64,000 nt of DNA from Amycolatopsis lexingtonensis (lineage in GTDB: Bacteria; Actinomycetota; Actinomycetes; Mycobacteriales; Pseudonocardiaceae). The stretch spans positions 5,439,501 through 5,503,500 of the forward strand of contig NZ_JADBEG010000001.1 of assembly GCF_014873755.1 (NCBI RefSeq). Reading direction: 5' to 3'. Of this stretch, positions 63,269 to 64,000 are shown in pieces (within the stretch, counting starts at the first letter, position 1; each line of letters begins with the position of its first letter). The notes beneath the pieces were generated by a model. It did no database searches and was not told the origin of the DNA. It was given only the letters and a program-made list of their open reading frames with translations. A program made the position numbers and the translations under genes.

Positions 63269-64000
63269 TCACACCCCGCTCGTCTCTTCGTCGTGCAGCC
63301 GCGCGAAGAGCGACTGGACGCGCTTGTCGTCGACGGTCCGCTCCTCGCAGTAGGACGCGAACAGCTCCCCCGGTGAGCGGTCCGCGATCGCGCGGTCGCC
63401 GCCCGCCGCCGTCACCGGCGCGGCGAACTCCGGGTCGATGCGGATTTCCAGGGCGTGGGGCAGGACCTCCTGGATTTCCTCGCGCAGCCCGGCCCTGGTC
63501 GCCTCGCGGACGTAGACGCGCAGGTAGTCCTCGCCGAACTCCGCCGCGCGGCCGATCAGCTCGGCCACCGTGCCGTGGACGGTCCGCAGCCGCCGCCCCG
63601 AGGTCAGCGGGATGTCGGTGATCTTCGCCGGCGTCGACGGCGAAACCTCGACCGCCAGCACGACGCTCTTGTTGTCCTGCTCGCCGAAGTCGACGGCGAA
63701 CGGCGAACCGCTGTAGTGCACCGGGCACGCGGCGGGCAGCGACTGGCGGCGGTGCAGGTGGCCGAGGGCGACGTAGTGCGGGTCGGCGCCGAACGCCGTG
63801 GCCGGCACGTGGTACTCGAAGATGGACTGGGCCGCGCGTTCCCCGCCGCCCATGGCGCCGCCGGTCACCGTCAGGTGCGCCATGACGAGGTTCACCGCGC
63901 CGGGCGTGAAGCCGCCCTTGAGGTGCTCCAGGATGTCGCGCACGCGCTGGTCGTACTCGCCGACGTTGTCCGCCGGGGTCCCGGTGAGCAGCTCGGCGGC
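63269..64000 (-). CDS. sbcD: Exonuclease SbcD (Mre11-like), 5' end outside window
   Basis: The visible 243 codons are the C-terminal two thirds; the start and first phosphoesterase motifs lie beyond the window. Seen here: VMAHLTVTGGAMGGGER, the metal-binding ALGHLHRRQ (GHLH) and HYSGSPFAVDFGE, followed by the capping domain. The usual length is about 390 residues. It is the manganese nuclease of the SbcCD complex, and the first visible gene of the operon. Confidence 0.93.
   Translation of the reverse strand, partial: AAELLTGTPADNVGEYDQRVRDILEHLKGGFTPGAVNLVMAHLTVTGGAMGGGERAAQSIFEYHVPATAFGADPHYVALGHLHRRQSLPAACPVHYSGSPFAVDFGEQDNKSVVLAVEVSPSTPAKITDIPLTSGRRLRTVHGTVAELIGRAAEFGEDYLRVYVREATRAGLREEIQEVLPHALEIRIDPEFAAPVTAAGGDRAIADRSPGELFASYCEERTVDDKRVQSLFARLHDEETSGV

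Noticed and set aside
59887..63621. Long plus-strand open frame opposite sbcC
   Set aside because: Shadow of sbcC: no ribosome site, low-complexity Arg/Gly translation, no recognisable domain.

Overview
The window is chromosomal DNA of a high-GC actinomycete. Strong third-position G/C, many GTG starts, ATGA/GTGA start-stop overlaps, a tail-bearing HU protein, a CofC/FbiD homologue (coenzyme F420), an Mce-associated protein and a SARP regulator all fit Pseudonocardiaceae. Amycolatopsis is my best guess, by inference only. I saw no rRNA, tRNA or CRISPR array.

Layout. (1) 1-6.0 kb: the 3' end of an Mce-associated membrane gene, then secreted proteins including a tandem array of related beta-rich exported proteins. 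(2) 6.1-13 kb: a PucR-type regulator, a membrane protein plus GntR (YtrA-type) operon with a perfect operator palindrome, an arginase-fold protein and pyruvate carboxylase. (3) 13-18.6 kb: a degenerate-looking subtilase, a membrane-anchored caspase-fold protein, an erythromycin-esterase-like protein with a divergent TetR, and a GNAT. (4) 18.6-29.5 kb: a conserved core block recG-DAK2 protein-rpmB-ung-thiL-Lrp-DUF3515-ddl with small insertions (hydrolase, gamma-carbonic anhydrase, GH27, GNAT). (5) 30-41.6 kb: an accessory segment with MocR/flavoprotein, a two-component system divergent from a flavin electron-transfer operon (ferric-reductase-like protein, FMN-binding protein, ApbE), an asparaginase, a complete IS and cysteine dioxygenase with a Cys-rich leader peptide. 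(6) 41.6-55 kb: the core block resumes as gpsA-plsC-cofC-ppk-mutT1-hupB-leuDC-IclR, interrupted by a large SARP regulator. (7) 55-64 kb: small secreted proteins, a GH3 beta-glucosidase and an sbcD-sbcC-NurA-like operon cut by the window end. The core gene order resembles the Mycobacterium tuberculosis pca-recG-ung-thiL-ddl-gpsA-fbiD-ppk-mutT1-hupB-leuDC region, so the rest reads as lineage-specific insertions.

The most unusual content is non-coding. A 53-bp nested palindrome occurs four times. A second palindrome family (about 85 bp) occurs twice: one copy lies in frame inside the caspase gene, and the other is split by the IS, which made a 5-bp target duplication. A related 61-bp palindrome overlaps the arginase stop codon. 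Two 30-bp sites of identical geometry each carry inverted actinobacterial DnaA-box sequences 21 bp apart.
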